Below, one piece after another: positions 40,893 through 51,108 of a stretch of DNA of 64,000 nucleotides. Made by a program: the position numbers and the translations under genes. The stretch comes from Tessaracoccus palaemonis (GTDB lineage Bacteria > Actinomycetota > Actinomycetes > Propionibacteriales > Propionibacteriaceae). Within the stretch, counting starts at the first letter, position 1; each line of letters begins with the position of its first letter. The notes under the pieces are model-generated. The model had not been told where the DNA came from. It searched no databases and saw only the letters and a program-made list of their open reading frames with translations. The stretch is from positions 2,108,001 to 2,172,000 of the forward strand of contig NZ_CP079216.1 of NCBI RefSeq assembly GCF_019316905.1. The letters run 5' to 3'.

Positions 40893-42095
40893 TCAGCGCA
40901 GAGCGACCCGCAGGTCGTCGGCCCAGGTCCCTGGGCCGACGACCTGCACGTCTGTCAGCCCCTGCCAGCCGGCGGCCGAGGCGAGCACGGGTGCGAGCCG
41001 CCGGGCAAGCTCGAGCCGCCGGCCGTGCGACGCGGGCTCGACGTGGGCGTGCTGCACCAGCAGGACGCCCGCCTTCCGGTCACTCTTGAGGTCGACGCGG
41101 CCGACCAGGTCGTCGTCGACCAGGACGGGCAGCACGTAGTAGCCGTGCTCGCGCTGCGGCGCCGGCGTGTAGATGGAGATCCGGTAGTGGAAACCGAACA
41201 GCCGCTCGGCGCGCGGCCGGTACCAGACGAGCGGGTCGAAGGGGCTGAGCACGGTGGCGGCCGTCACCGACCGCGGGATCCGGGTGCCGGCGGCCAGCCA
41301 GGCCGGCCTCCCCCAGCCCTCGACCTCGACCGGCTCCAGCTCGCCGGAGGCCTCGAGCGCGTCGACGGCTGCGCGCACGGACGGGCCTTTGACGCGCGGG
41401 TGGTCGGCCAGGTCGTCCAGCGTCGCGACCCCGTAGCCCAGGGCGGCGCGGCGCACGAGCTCCGTCAGCGCCTCATCCCGCGGCAGGGCGGCGCGGGCGG
41501 CCGCGGGCAGCACCTCGTCGGCTAGCGCGAGGACGCGTTCGAATCTGTCCCGGCCGACGGTGATGAGCTCGCCGTGGCGGAACAGCCACTCCGCGGCGAT
41601 CCGCACCGTGTTGTGGTTCCACCAGCCTCCGCCGAGGCGCACGTTGTCCTCGTGCTCCAACTCGCTGACCTTCAGCGCCCCGCGCTGCCGGAACTCGGCC
41701 TGCACCTCGTCGATCAGCGCGGCGTGCTCCGTCGCCCACTTCCGGTAGCCGTCGCGGACGGGCGCGTCGCGGCGCCAGGCCCACAGGGGCCAGTCGGCGA
41801 CGGGGAGCACCGCGGCCTCGTGCGCGGTGTACTCGGTGAAGGCGCCGAGGCTGCGCCCGTGGTCGTGGTGGAGCAGCCGGTCGAGGGTCCGCCTGTCGTA
41901 GGCGCCGAGCCGTGAGAACAGCGGCAGGTAGTGGCTGCGCTCGAACACGTTGACCGAGTCCAGCTGCAGCACCGAGAGGTGTCCGATGGCCCGCGACAGG
42001 GTGGCCGGGCCGGGGCGCGAGGGGTGCGGCGCGTCGAGCCGCTGGGCGTGGATGGCGATCCGGCGGGCCTGGGACGCGCTGATCCTGCGTGGCAT
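40893..42095 (-). CDS. YcaQ-type winged-helix DNA glycosylase-like protein
   Basis: A 400-residue member of the HTH_42/YcaQ family. The QxD catalytic motif is present in SVLQLDSVNVFERSHYLPLFSRLG; further hallmarks are FTEYTAHEAAVLP, NHNTVRIAAEWLF and LSPFDPLVWYRPRAERLFGF. E. coli YcaQ unhooks interstrand DNA crosslinks; the same activity is plausible here. It is leaderless by the -10 TAGGCT (complement of 42102-42107), 6 bases before the ATG. Confidence 0.9.
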   Translation of the reverse strand: MPRRISASQARRIAIHAQRLDAPHPSRPGPATLSRAIGHLSVLQLDSVNVFERSHYLPLFSRLGAYDRRTLDRLLHHDHGRSLGAFTEYTAHEAAVLPVADWPLWAWRRDAPVRDGYRKWATEHAALIDEVQAEFRQRGALKVSELEHEDNVRLGGGWWNHNTVRIAAEWLFRHGELITVGRDRFERVLALADEVLPAAARAALPRDEALTELVRRAALGYGVATLDDLADHPRVKGPSVRAAVDALEASGELEPVEVEGWGRPAWLAAGTRIPRSVTAATVLSPFDPLVWYRPRAERLFGFHYRISIYTPAPQREHGYYVLPVLVDDDLVGRVDLKSDRKAGVLLVQHAHVEPASHGRRLELARRLAPVLASAAGWQGLTDVQVVGPGTWADDLRVALR

Positions 42096-42101
42096 CGCCC
42101 C

Positions 42102-42117
42102 AGCCTATCGATAGTCT
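42102..42117. promoter_or_regulatory. Ultra-compact divergent leaderless promoters within 29 bp
   Basis: TAGGCT (complement of 42102-42107) serves the YcaQ-like gene and TAGTCT (42112-42117) the prepilin peptidase gene; they are separated by 4 bases. The surrounding TATCGATA is itself palindromic. Starts lie 6 and 7 bases beyond the hexamers. Confidence 0.65.
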
Positions 42118-42124
42118 CGCGCGC

Positions 42125-42766
42125 ATGATCGTGGCGACGCAGCTGGTGGTGACGCTCGTCGCCGCGCTCACCTGGTCGCTGCTCGTGCCCCACATCCGCG
42201 TCGACGACGACGCCGCCCCCCGCTTCGACGAGCTGGTCACGCCCGGGTCGATCGCCGCCGTGGGGATCGTCGGCGCGGCGCTCTCCCAGATCCTGTGGCT
42301 CGTGCCGCCGCCGCACTGGTGGCTGTGGGTGCCGTATCTCGGCCTCGGCCTGCCGCTGGTGGCCGTCGACGCCATGACCACGTGGCTGCCCCGGCGCCTG
42401 CACCGGGTCGTGGCCGGGGCCATGGCTCTCGGGCTCGCCGCTCTGGCGGCCGCGTCGTGGCGGGAGGCGCTGGCCGCCCTCGGAGGCGCGGCGGCGGCCT
42501 ACGCGCTGTTCTGGTCCCTGTGGCGGCTGCTGTCGGGGCTGGGCTTCGGCGACGTCCGGCTCGCCGCGCTGGTCGGGGCGGTCGGCGCGCTCGGCGGGCC
42601 GACCGCCTGGGCGACTGCACTGCTGGCAGGCACGATGCTCGGCGCGGCGCACGGCATCGCCCACGCGGCGTGGGCGGCCCGGCGGCCGGGGAGGCCGCGG
42701 CACTTCGCCTACGGGCCGGCCCTGTGGCTCGGCCCGCTGGCGGCAGTCCTGCTCAGCGCTGCGTGA
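42125..42766 (+). CDS. Orphan A24 prepilin peptidase-like membrane protein
   Basis: The 213-residue polytopic protein has both aspartates of the A24 family: VAVDAMTTWLPRRL and GLGFGDVRLAALVG (GFGD). It would cleave type IV prepilin-like leaders at the membrane, but no pilin or secretion gene is in the window. It ends with a 14-base overlap of the convergent trpD gene. Confidence 0.82.
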   Translation: MIVATQLVVTLVAALTWSLLVPHIRVDDDAAPRFDELVTPGSIAAVGIVGAALSQILWLVPPPHWWLWVPYLGLGLPLVAVDAMTTWLPRRLHRVVAGAMALGLAALAAASWREALAALGGAAAAYALFWSLWRLLSGLGFGDVRLAALVGAVGALGGPTAWATALLAGTMLGAAHGIAHAAWAARRPGRPRHFAYGPALWLGPLAAVLLSAA

Positions 42767-43790
42767 CCTCGACCCACTTCTCCAGCGTGGCCTGCGCGTG
42801 GCCCTCGTCGATCGAGCGCTGCGCGTCGGCCAGCGGCCCCTGCAGCTGGTCGAGCAGCGGCTCGACGGTGGAGATGCCGCGGTAGGCGAGCAGCGCCGCG
42901 GCCGCGTTCAGCACGACGATGTCGCGGACCGCCCCGGGCTTCCCGGCGACGAGGTCGCGGGCCACCTGCGCGTTGTGCGCGGCGTCGCCGCCGGTCAGCG
43001 CGACAGGGGCGGACGGCGGGAGGCCGAGCTCCATCGGGTCGAGGGTGGTGCGGTGCACGCGCCCTTCGGCGATCATCCACACGTCCGACGGCGAGGTGGT
43101 GGTCAGCTCGTCGAGGCCGTCGAAGCCGCGGAACACCATGCCCCGCGTGCCGCGCTCGGCGAGCACGCGCGCCACGACGGGCGCGATGTCGTCGTTCGCG
43201 ACGCCCAGAGCCATGGCGCGGGGGCGGGCCGGGTTGGCCAGCGGGCCGAGGAAGTTGAACGTGGTCTGGATACCCAGCTGCCTCCGCACCGCGGCGACGT
43301 TCTTCATGGCCGGGTGGTACAGCTGCGCGAACAGGAACACGATGCCGGCCTCGTCGAGGACCTCCGGCTGGCGCGCGGGGTCGAGGTCGATCTTCACGCC
43401 GAGCGCCTCCAGGGTGTCGGCGGTGCCCGCCATGGAGGAGGCGGCGCGGGCGCCGTGCTTGACGACCTTCGCCCCGGCGCCGGCGGCGACGATCGCGGCC
43501 ATGGTGGAGATGTTGACGGTGTTGGCCCGGTCGCCGCCCGTGCCGACGATGTCGACGGCGTCGGGGTCCAGCGCGATGGGCGCGGCGTTGGCGAGCATCG
43601 CCCCGGCGAGCCCGGCGATCTCGTCCTCGGACTCGCCCTTGGCGCGCAGGGCCGTCAGGAGGGCCGCGACCTGCACCTCGGAGGCGCGGCCCGCGAAGAT
43701 CTCGTTGAGCGCCCACGTCGCGGCGGAGGCCTCGAGGCCCTCGCGGCGGACCAGCCCGGTGAGGATGTCGGGCCAGGTGTAGCCGGACAT
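42753..43790 (-). CDS. trpD: Anthranilate phosphoribosyltransferase
   Basis: The 345-residue product carries VDIVGTGGDRANTVNIST, VKHGARAASSMAGTADTLEALG and TTFNFLGPLANPARP. It transfers phosphoribose to anthranilate in tryptophan synthesis. It stands apart from other trp genes, next to ctaE, as in mycobacteria. The ATG overlaps the pseudo-receiver stop (TGATG). Confidence 0.95.
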   Translation of the reverse strand: MSGYTWPDILTGLVRREGLEASAATWALNEIFAGRASEVQVAALLTALRAKGESEDEIAGLAGAMLANAAPIALDPDAVDIVGTGGDRANTVNISTMAAIVAAGAGAKVVKHGARAASSMAGTADTLEALGVKIDLDPARQPEVLDEAGIVFLFAQLYHPAMKNVAAVRRQLGIQTTFNFLGPLANPARPRAMALGVANDDIAPVVARVLAERGTRGMVFRGFDGLDELTTTSPSDVWMIAEGRVHRTTLDPMELGLPPSAPVALTGGDAAHNAQVARDLVAGKPGAVRDIVVLNAAAALLAYRGISTVEPLLDQLQGPLADAQRSIDEGHAQATLEKWVEVTQR

Positions 43791-44200
43791 CAGGCCTTCG
43801 CCTCGGCCCGCCCTGCGCGGATCAGGTTCGCGACCTGTTCGGGAAGCGTGACGGGGTCGACGGGGAACGGAGCGACCGCCTCGGCGCGGGACCAGGACGC
43901 CAGCCAGGCGTCGGCCTCGCGCGTCACCAGGAGCAGGATCGGTGCGCTGTCGGCGTACTCCTCCTTGATCTGGTGGGCGATGCCGAAGCCGCCGGAGGGC
44001 TGCGCGTTGCCGTCCAGGATGAGGACCGCGTACTCGTTGCCGGCGTCGAGGGTGCGGAGCAGAGCGCCCTGTGTCGCGACCTCGAACACCTCGATCTCCG
44101 GCAGGTCGGAGGCGACGCGTCGACCTAGCGTGAGGCGGACCTGTTCGCGGACCGTGCGGTCGTCGGAGAACAGGAGCACCTGCACCGGATCGTTGCTCAT
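43790..44200 (-). CDS. Pseudo-receiver domain protein upstream of trpD
   Basis: A 136-residue stand-alone receiver-like domain. It keeps the N-terminal acidic pair (D13, D14 in LLFSDDRT), an Asp at the phosphorylation position (D63 in LILDGNAQP) and T93, but the conserved Lys before the last strand is replaced in AVAPFPVDP. Phosphorylation signalling is therefore doubtful. I chose ATG 44200 because AAGG lies 9 bases before it; ATG 44209 is too close to that site. It is coupled to trpD, which suggests it affects that gene's product or is simply co-transcribed. Confidence 0.75.
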   Translation of the reverse strand: MSNDPVQVLLFSDDRTVREQVRLTLGRRVASDLPEIEVFEVATQGALLRTLDAGNEYAVLILDGNAQPSGGFGIAHQIKEEYADSAPILLLVTREADAWLASWSRAEAVAPFPVDPVTLPEQVANLIRAGRAEAKA

Positions 44201-44396
44201 GTGGATCATCCTTCGTCTTCGAGAGCCTGCCCCTCATCGTAGCCACGTCGCGGCGGGACGGCGCGGCCGCCTGGCTCCGAAAGCGCGACGCACTGTCCCT
44301 ACACTGCTGGCCCGCATTATGGCAAACCGCGCGCGGGTGACGCGGCCGGGGTCAGTTAACTTTCGCGTCCACGTGACCACGAGGCCTTTTTCCCGC

Positions 44397-44402
44397 AATA
44401 AT
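44397..44402 (+). promoter_or_regulatory. -10 hexamer AATAAT of the leaderless ctaE-qcrCAB operon
   Basis: AATAAT ends 6 bases before the GTG at 44409; no ribosome site is present. The 208-bp divergent region upstream holds no other feature I could define. Confidence 0.6.
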
Positions 44403-44408
44403 GACGTC

Positions 44409-45113
44409 GTGGCCACCAGACATGAGACTCTCAGCGCACCATCGCCTCTGCCGACAGGGGCGCTCCATCCGATCCCCTCTGCACGCCTGAACAGGCCTGC
44501 CGGCCGACCCGATCCGGTCGCCGTCGGGGTCATCGTGTGGCTCGCCAGCGAGCTCATGTTCTTCGCCGCGGTGTTCGCCGCCTACTTCTGGACGCGTGAC
44601 ATCACCACCGCCGCGGCCGTCGAGGCCGGCACCCAGTCGCTGTGGGACGCCAACACCATCCACCTGGACGTCACGTTCGCGAGCATCAACACCGCGATCC
44701 TGGTCCTGAGCTCGGTGACGTGCCAGCTGGCCGCCAACGCCGCCGAGCACGGCCGGGTCAGCGGATCCTGGTTCAACCCGCTGCGGTGGGGCATGCGCGA
44801 GGGCTTCATCGTGACCGCCATCCTCGGCTCGGTGTTCCTGTCCGGGCAGGTGTGGGAGTACTTCACCCTCTTCAACGAGGGCTTCACCATCCAGACCAAC
44901 CAGTACTGGTCGCTGTTCTTCCTCGCCACGGGATTCCACGGTCTCCACGTGCTGGGCGGGGTCGTCGCCATGTGGTTCGTGCTGACCCGCTCGTTCATGA
45001 CGCGCACCCACACCCACGAGCAGACCGTCGGCGCCCACGTCGTGTCCTACTACTGGCACTTCGTCGACGTCATCTGGATCCTGCTGTTCGGCGTCCTCTA
45101 CTTCCTCCGCTAG
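44409..45113 (+). CDS. ctaE: Cytochrome c oxidase subunit III
   Basis: A 234-residue protein with five transmembrane helices and family motifs WLASELMFFAAVFAAYF, GFHGLHVLGG and VSYYWHFVDVIWILLFGVLYFLR. It is the aa3 oxidase subunit that binds lipid and stabilises the proton-pumping core. The GTG at 44409 follows a -10 directly. ctaE, qcrC, qcrA and qcrB form the conserved actinobacterial operon of the bcc:aa3 supercomplex. Confidence 0.95.
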   Translation: MATRHETLSAPSPLPTGALHPIPSARLNRPAGRPDPVAVGVIVWLASELMFFAAVFAAYFWTRDITTAAAVEAGTQSLWDANTIHLDVTFASINTAILVLSSVTCQLAANAAEHGRVSGSWFNPLRWGMREGFIVTAILGSVFLSGQVWEYFTLFNEGFTIQTNQYWSLFFLATGFHGLHVLGGVVAMWFVLTRSFMTRTHTHEQTVGAHVVSYYWHFVDVIWILLFGVLYFLR

Positions 45114-45137
45114 ACCGAGCAACAGGAGAATCTCGAA

Positions 45138-45935
45138 GTGAAGTTCCTCACGTCTCTTCGGCGGCGATCCGCCGCCCGACCCGTGCTGCTGCTCCTGACG
45201 CTCGTCGTGCTCGCGCTCAGCTACTCGGTGGTGAGCCCCCAGCGTTCCTCCGCCGAGACCGAGACGACCCAACAGGTCGAGCAGGGCAAGGCGATCTTCG
45301 ACCAGAACTGCTCGTCGTGCCACGGCCTGAACGGCGAGGGCACGACCGCAGGGCCGACGCTGATCGGCGTCGGCGCCGCCTCCGTCGACTTCCAGATGGG
45401 CACCGGCCGCATGCCCGCAGCCCGCGGAGAGGCGCAGATCCCGGCCCGCGAGGTGCAGTTCACCCAGGACCAGATCGAGTCGGTGGCCGCCTACGTCGCG
45501 TCGCTGGGCGCCGGACCCGCCATCCCGGAGGAGTCGCAGTACACGGCCGACCTCTCCGAGGAGGACATCGCCCGCGGCGGCGCGCTCTTCCGCGCCAACT
45601 GCTCGGCCTGCCACGGCATCACCGGCGGCGGCGGCGCCATGCCTGAGGGCAAGTACGCCCCCTCGCTGCGCGACACCAGCGCCGTGCACATCTACGAGGC
45701 CATGCGCACCGGACCGCAGATGATGCCGACCTTCTCGAAGGATGTGATGACCGACGAGTCGGTGACCGAGATCATCGCCTACCTCGAAGAGGTCAACTCC
45801 CAGCCGAACTACGGCGGCCTCACCATGGGTGACGCCGGCCCCGTATCCGAGGGCTTCTGGATCTTCGTCATCGGCATCGGCGGCCTCGCCGTCGTTGCCA
45901 CCTGGATCGCCAAGAAGGGGGCCCGCGCCCGATGA
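45138..45935 (+). CDS. qcrC: Diheme cytochrome c subunit of the bcc complex
   Basis: The 265-residue protein has an N-terminal membrane anchor, two c-type heme sites (C58-S-S-C61-H62 and C155-S-A-C158-H159) and a C-terminal transmembrane helix (EGFWIFVIGIGGLAVVATWI). Fused two-heme QcrC replaces soluble cytochrome c and hands electrons directly to the CuA site of subunit II. GTG start with AGGAGAA upstream. Confidence 0.95.
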   Translation: MKFLTSLRRRSAARPVLLLLTLVVLALSYSVVSPQRSSAETETTQQVEQGKAIFDQNCSSCHGLNGEGTTAGPTLIGVGAASVDFQMGTGRMPAARGEAQIPAREVQFTQDQIESVAAYVASLGAGPAIPEESQYTADLSEEDIARGGALFRANCSACHGITGGGGAMPEGKYAPSLRDTSAVHIYEAMRTGPQMMPTFSKDVMTDESVTEIIAYLEEVNSQPNYGGLTMGDAGPVSEGFWIFVIGIGGLAVVATWIAKKGARAR

Positions 45936-46993
45936 GCGACAACCTGCCAGTCAAGGATCCCGATCTCGGTCACGTCGTCCCGGATCCCGGCATCGAGGAG
46001 CACGTCGAGCGCTTCGCGGACGTCGACAGGGGTGCGGGCAACCGCGCCTACCGCGCGATCCTGATCATGCTCGGCCTGGTGCCGGTGCTGGCCATCGCGT
46101 TCGTGGTCATCTACTTCGTCGTCCCGAAGACCATGTACATCGACTTCGGATGGCTGCACGCGAGCGCCCTGAACGTCGGCCTCGGCACCACCGCCGGCCT
46201 CGCGGTCCTGCTGATCGGCATCGCCGTCATCCAGTGGGCCCGCGTCATCATGGGCGACGAGGAGATGGCCGAGGAGCGCCACACCGCGGCGTCCTCCGAG
46301 GAGGACCGCGCGGCCACGATCGCCAAGTGGAACGACGGCGTGGAGCAGTCGGGCGTCAAGCGCCGCCCGCTGCTGCTCGGGGCGCTCGGCGGGGCCGTCG
46401 GCTTCGCCGTGATCCCCGGCGTCCTGCTGTTCGCCGACATGGGCCCCTGGCCCACCAGGAAGGTCCGCGAAGAGACGCTGGAGAAGACCATCTGGGCCGA
46501 GGACATCGTCCTGCTGAACGACGAGAACTGGGTGCCCCTGCGCCCGGAGCACCTCGAGATCGGCCAGCTGGTCAACGCCCAGCCCGCCAACCTGCTCGAC
46601 CTGCACGGCACCGAGTTGCAGCAGCAGAAGGCCAAGGCCGCGATCATCGTCGTGCGCATGGACCCGGCATCGATCCGGATCCCCGAGTCGCGCAAGGACT
46701 GGCAGGTCTCCGGGATCCTCGCCTACTCGAAGATCTGCACACACGTCGGCTGCCCCATCTCGCTGTGGGAGCGGCAGACCCACCACCTGCTCTGCCCCTG
46801 CCACCAGTCGACGTTCGACCTCGGCAACAGCGGCACGGTCGTGTTCGGCCCCGCCGCCCGGGCGCTGCCCCAGCTCCCCATCCGCGTCAACGAGGAGGGC
46901 TACCTCGTCGCGCAGAGCGACTTCACGGTCCCCGTCGGGCCGAGCTACTTCGAGCGTGACTCCCGCAACGACTTCCAGGATGGAGACGAGTAA
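45932..46993 (+). CDS. qcrA: Rieske iron-sulfur subunit of the bcc complex
   Basis: A 353-residue protein with three transmembrane helices, as in actinobacterial QcrA, and a C-terminal Rieske fold whose cluster ligands are in CTHVGCPISLW and CPCHQSTFD. It takes electrons from menaquinol. The ATG overlaps the qcrC stop by four bases and its stop overlaps the qcrB ATG by one. Confidence 0.95.
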   Translation: MSDNLPVKDPDLGHVVPDPGIEEHVERFADVDRGAGNRAYRAILIMLGLVPVLAIAFVVIYFVVPKTMYIDFGWLHASALNVGLGTTAGLAVLLIGIAVIQWARVIMGDEEMAEERHTAASSEEDRAATIAKWNDGVEQSGVKRRPLLLGALGGAVGFAVIPGVLLFADMGPWPTRKVREETLEKTIWAEDIVLLNDENWVPLRPEHLEIGQLVNAQPANLLDLHGTELQQQKAKAAIIVVRMDPASIRIPESRKDWQVSGILAYSKICTHVGCPISLWERQTHHLLCPCHQSTFDLGNSGTVVFGPAARALPQLPIRVNEEGYLVAQSDFTVPVGPSYFERDSRNDFQDGDE

Positions 46994-48693
46994 TGGCAAA
47001 GCCAACGAGCGTCGTCGACTCGTCGCCGTCCGTCGAGGCGACCGAGGCGCCCGCCGACCACAAGGGCGGCTTCACCGGCCCGCTGAAGTGGGCCGACGAG
47101 CGGATCGGCGTCGCGAAGATCGGCAAGGCCGGGCTGCGCAAGATCTTCCCCGACCACTGGTCCTTCCTGCTGGGCGAGATCGCGCTGTACTCGTTCATCA
47201 TCCTGCTCATCACGGGCGTGTTCCTGACGATCTGGTTCAAGCCGTCCATGGCGGAGATCGAGTACGACGGGTCCTACCAGCTGCTCAAGGGCATGCCGGT
47301 CTCCGAGGCCTTCGCGTCGACGCTGCACATCTCGTTCGATGTGCGCGGCGGCCTGCTGGTGCGCCAGATCCACCACTGGGCGGCGCTGCTGTTCGTGGCA
47401 GCTGCCTTCGTGCACATGCTGCGCGTGTTCTTCACGGGCGCCTTCCGCAAGCCCCGCGAGGTGAACTGGCTGATCGGCATCGGCCTGATGTCGATGTCCC
47501 TGATCGCGGGCTTCGCCGGCTACTCGCTGCCCGACGACCTGCTGTCCGGCACGGGCCTGAGATTCGTCGACGGCCTCATCCGGTCCATCCCGATCATCGG
47601 CACCTGGGCGGAGTTCTTCGTCTTCGGGGGCGAGTACCCCGGCGACCTGGTCATTCCCCGCCTGTACATGGTGCACATCCTGCTGGTTCCCGGCCTGCTG
47701 CTGGGCCTCGTGGCGGCGCACCTCGTGCTGGTCGTCTACCACAAGCACTCGCAGTACCCCGGCCCGGGACGCACCGAGAACAACGTGGTCGGCTACCCGC
47801 TGTTCCCCGTCTACGCGGCAAAGGCCGGCGGCTTCTTCTTCGTGGTGTTCGGCTTCCTGGTCCTGATGGGCGGACTGTTCCAGATCAACCCCGTGTGGAC
47901 CTATGGTCCCTACGATCCGGCGAAGGTCACCGCAGGATCGCAGCCCGACTGGTACATGGGATGGGTCGAGGGCGCCATCCGCATCGTGCCGAACATCGAG
48001 TCCCACTGGGGGCCCACCACCTGGTCGTGGGCCATCTTCCTGCCCGGCGTCGGCCTCATGGGCCTGCTGTTCGGCGCGCTCGCGGTGTGGCCCTTCATCG
48101 AGGCCTGGATCACGGGCGACAAGCGCGAGCACCACATCCTGGACCGGCCCCGCAACGCCCCGACGCGCACCGCGCTGGGCGTCGCCGGCATGACGTGCTA
48201 TGCGATGTTCTGGCTGTCGGGCGGCAACGACATCCTCGCCACCCGCTTCCATCTCAGCCTGAACGCCATCACGATCTTCATGCGCGTCGCCGTGTTCGTG
48301 GCTCCGATCATCGCGTTCATCATCACGCGACGGATCTGCCTGTCCCTGCAGCGCGCCGACCGTGAGCGCACGCTGCACGGCTCGGAGGACGGCGTCATCG
48401 TCCGCTCCCCCGCGGGCGGCTACGGCGAGGGCCACGTCCCCGTCCCGGTCGATGAGCAGTTCACCCTGACGCAGCACGTGCAGCACACCCCGCTCGAGTC
48501 CGGACCGACGACGGACGGATCCGGGGTCGCGAGGAAGGCCGAGGTCGGCGGGTTCCGCGCCCGCCTGTCGCGTTGGTTCCTCGGCCACGACATCGCCAAA
48601 CCGACCACGGCGGAACTCGACGCCGCCGCGCACCACGGCGACCACGGCGAACTCGAGGGCGACGACGATGAGGGCCCCAAAGCGCTGCACTGA
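46993..48693 (+). CDS. qcrB: Cytochrome b subunit of the bcc complex
   Basis: The 566-residue protein has the b-heme helices (LLVRQIHHWAALLFVAAAFVH, LRVFFTGAFRKPREVNWLIG, and the HLVLVVYHKH pair), and an extended C-terminal region beyond helix VIII typical of actinobacteria. It oxidises menaquinol and is the known target site of Q203-like inhibitors in mycobacteria. Confidence 0.95.
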   Translation: MAKPTSVVDSSPSVEATEAPADHKGGFTGPLKWADERIGVAKIGKAGLRKIFPDHWSFLLGEIALYSFIILLITGVFLTIWFKPSMAEIEYDGSYQLLKGMPVSEAFASTLHISFDVRGGLLVRQIHHWAALLFVAAAFVHMLRVFFTGAFRKPREVNWLIGIGLMSMSLIAGFAGYSLPDDLLSGTGLRFVDGLIRSIPIIGTWAEFFVFGGEYPGDLVIPRLYMVHILLVPGLLLGLVAAHLVLVVYHKHSQYPGPGRTENNVVGYPLFPVYAAKAGGFFFVVFGFLVLMGGLFQINPVWTYGPYDPAKVTAGSQPDWYMGWVEGAIRIVPNIESHWGPTTWSWAIFLPGVGLMGLLFGALAVWPFIEAWITGDKREHHILDRPRNAPTRTALGVAGMTCYAMFWLSGGNDILATRFHLSLNAITIFMRVAVFVAPIIAFIITRRICLSLQRADRERTLHGSEDGVIVRSPAGGYGEGHVPVPVDEQFTLTQHVQHTPLESGPTTDGSGVARKAEVGGFRARLSRWFLGHDIAKPTTAELDAAAHHGDHGELEGDDDEGPKALH

Positions 48694-48704
48694 GAACGTC
48701 TCAG
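48690..48704 (+). terminator. Short hairpin over the qcrB stop
   Basis: CTGAGA-ACG-TCTCAG spans the qcrB stop codon. It is only 6 bp and has no U-tract; the guaB1 promoter lies directly behind it, so it may matter for either gene. Confidence 0.35.
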
Positions 48705-48712
48705 GTGTGTCA

Positions 48713-48718
48713 TACTCT
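48713..48718 (+). promoter_or_regulatory. -10 hexamer TACTCT of leaderless guaB1
   Basis: TACTCT ends 6 bases before the GTG at 48725, with no ribosome site. Confidence 0.6.
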
Positions 48719-48721
48719 TGA

Positions 48722-50185
<1,464 letters not shown>

Positions 50186-50226
50186 CCTACCCCGACCTGA
50201 CCAGCCCCTCTGGCACTCTGGGGGGC

Positions 50227-51108
50227 ATGTTGGAGATCTCGCACGTCACAAGGACCTTCGGCACGCTGACGGCCCTGGACGACGTGTCCTTCGCTGTGCC
50301 CGACGGCCAGTTCACCGGCTTCGTCGGCGGCAACGGGGCGGGCAAGACGACCACGATGCGCATCATCATGGGCGTCCTGGCCCCCACCTCCGGAGAGGTG
50401 CGCTGGAACGGGCACCCGGTCACCCGCGACGAGCGCTCCACGTTCGGCTACATGCCGGAGGAGCGCGGCCTCTACCCGAAGCAGCCCATCCTGGCGCAGC
50501 TCACCTACCTCGGCGAGTTGCACGGCATGCGCCGCGGAGACGCCCGGGCCGCAGGGCTGGAGCTGCTGCACCGGTTCGGGCTCGGCGACCGCACCCGGGA
50601 CAAGCTGGAGAAGCTGTCGCTCGGCAACCAGCAGCGGGTCCAGATCGCCGGGGCGGTGGTCTCCTCCCCCGCGGCACTCGTGCTGGACGAGCCCTTCAGC
50701 GGGCTCGACCCCGAGGCCGTCGACGAGATGTTCGCGCTGCTGACGGAGTTCACCTCCCGCGGGGTGCCGGTCCTGTTCAGCTCCCACCAGCTCGACCTCG
50801 TCGAGCGCCTGTGCCACAACATCGTCATCCTGAGCAGGGGCCGCGTGATCGCCGCCGGCACCGTCGCGCAGCTGCGGGCCTCGGGCCCCACCTCCCACAC
50901 GATCGCCGCCGACGGCGACCTCGGCTGGCTGCGCGGGGTGCCGGGCGTCACGGTCGTGGAGCTGCACGGGGACCGGGCAGAGGTCCGGTTCGCCGACGAC
51001 GCCACGGCCCAGCGGGTGCTCCGCGACGCCCTCGACCGGGGCCCCGTCCACTCATTCGGGCCCGTCGTCCGGCCGCTCAGCGACTACTACCGGGAGGTCA
51101 CCCGATGA
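50227..51108 (+). CDS. ABC transporter ATP-binding protein (NatA/ABC-2 type)
   Basis: The 293-residue ATPase has Walker A GGNGAGKTTT, signature LSLGNQQRVQIAGAVV (LSLGN in place of LSGGQ), Walker B ALVLDEPFSGLD and switch SSHQ, followed by a C-terminal DUF4162-like region. It pairs with the next gene; ATP drives export of an unknown substrate. The ATG follows GGGGGGC; CACTCT (50214-50219) ends 7 bases before the start, so it may also be leaderless. Confidence 0.92.
   Translation: MLEISHVTRTFGTLTALDDVSFAVPDGQFTGFVGGNGAGKTTTMRIIMGVLAPTSGEVRWNGHPVTRDERSTFGYMPEERGLYPKQPILAQLTYLGELHGMRRGDARAAGLELLHRFGLGDRTRDKLEKLSLGNQQRVQIAGAVVSSPAALVLDEPFSGLDPEAVDEMFALLTEFTSRGVPVLFSSHQLDLVERLCHNIVILSRGRVIAAGTVAQLRASGPTSHTIAADGDLGWLRGVPGVTVVELHGDRAEVRFADDATAQRVLRDALDRGPVHSFGPVVRPLSDYYREVTR

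Noticed and set aside
44210-44408. RNA gene or riboswitch between the trpD unit and ctaE
   Set aside because: No conserved structure or attenuator with tandem Trp codons was seen; it looks like an ordinary divergent promoter region.
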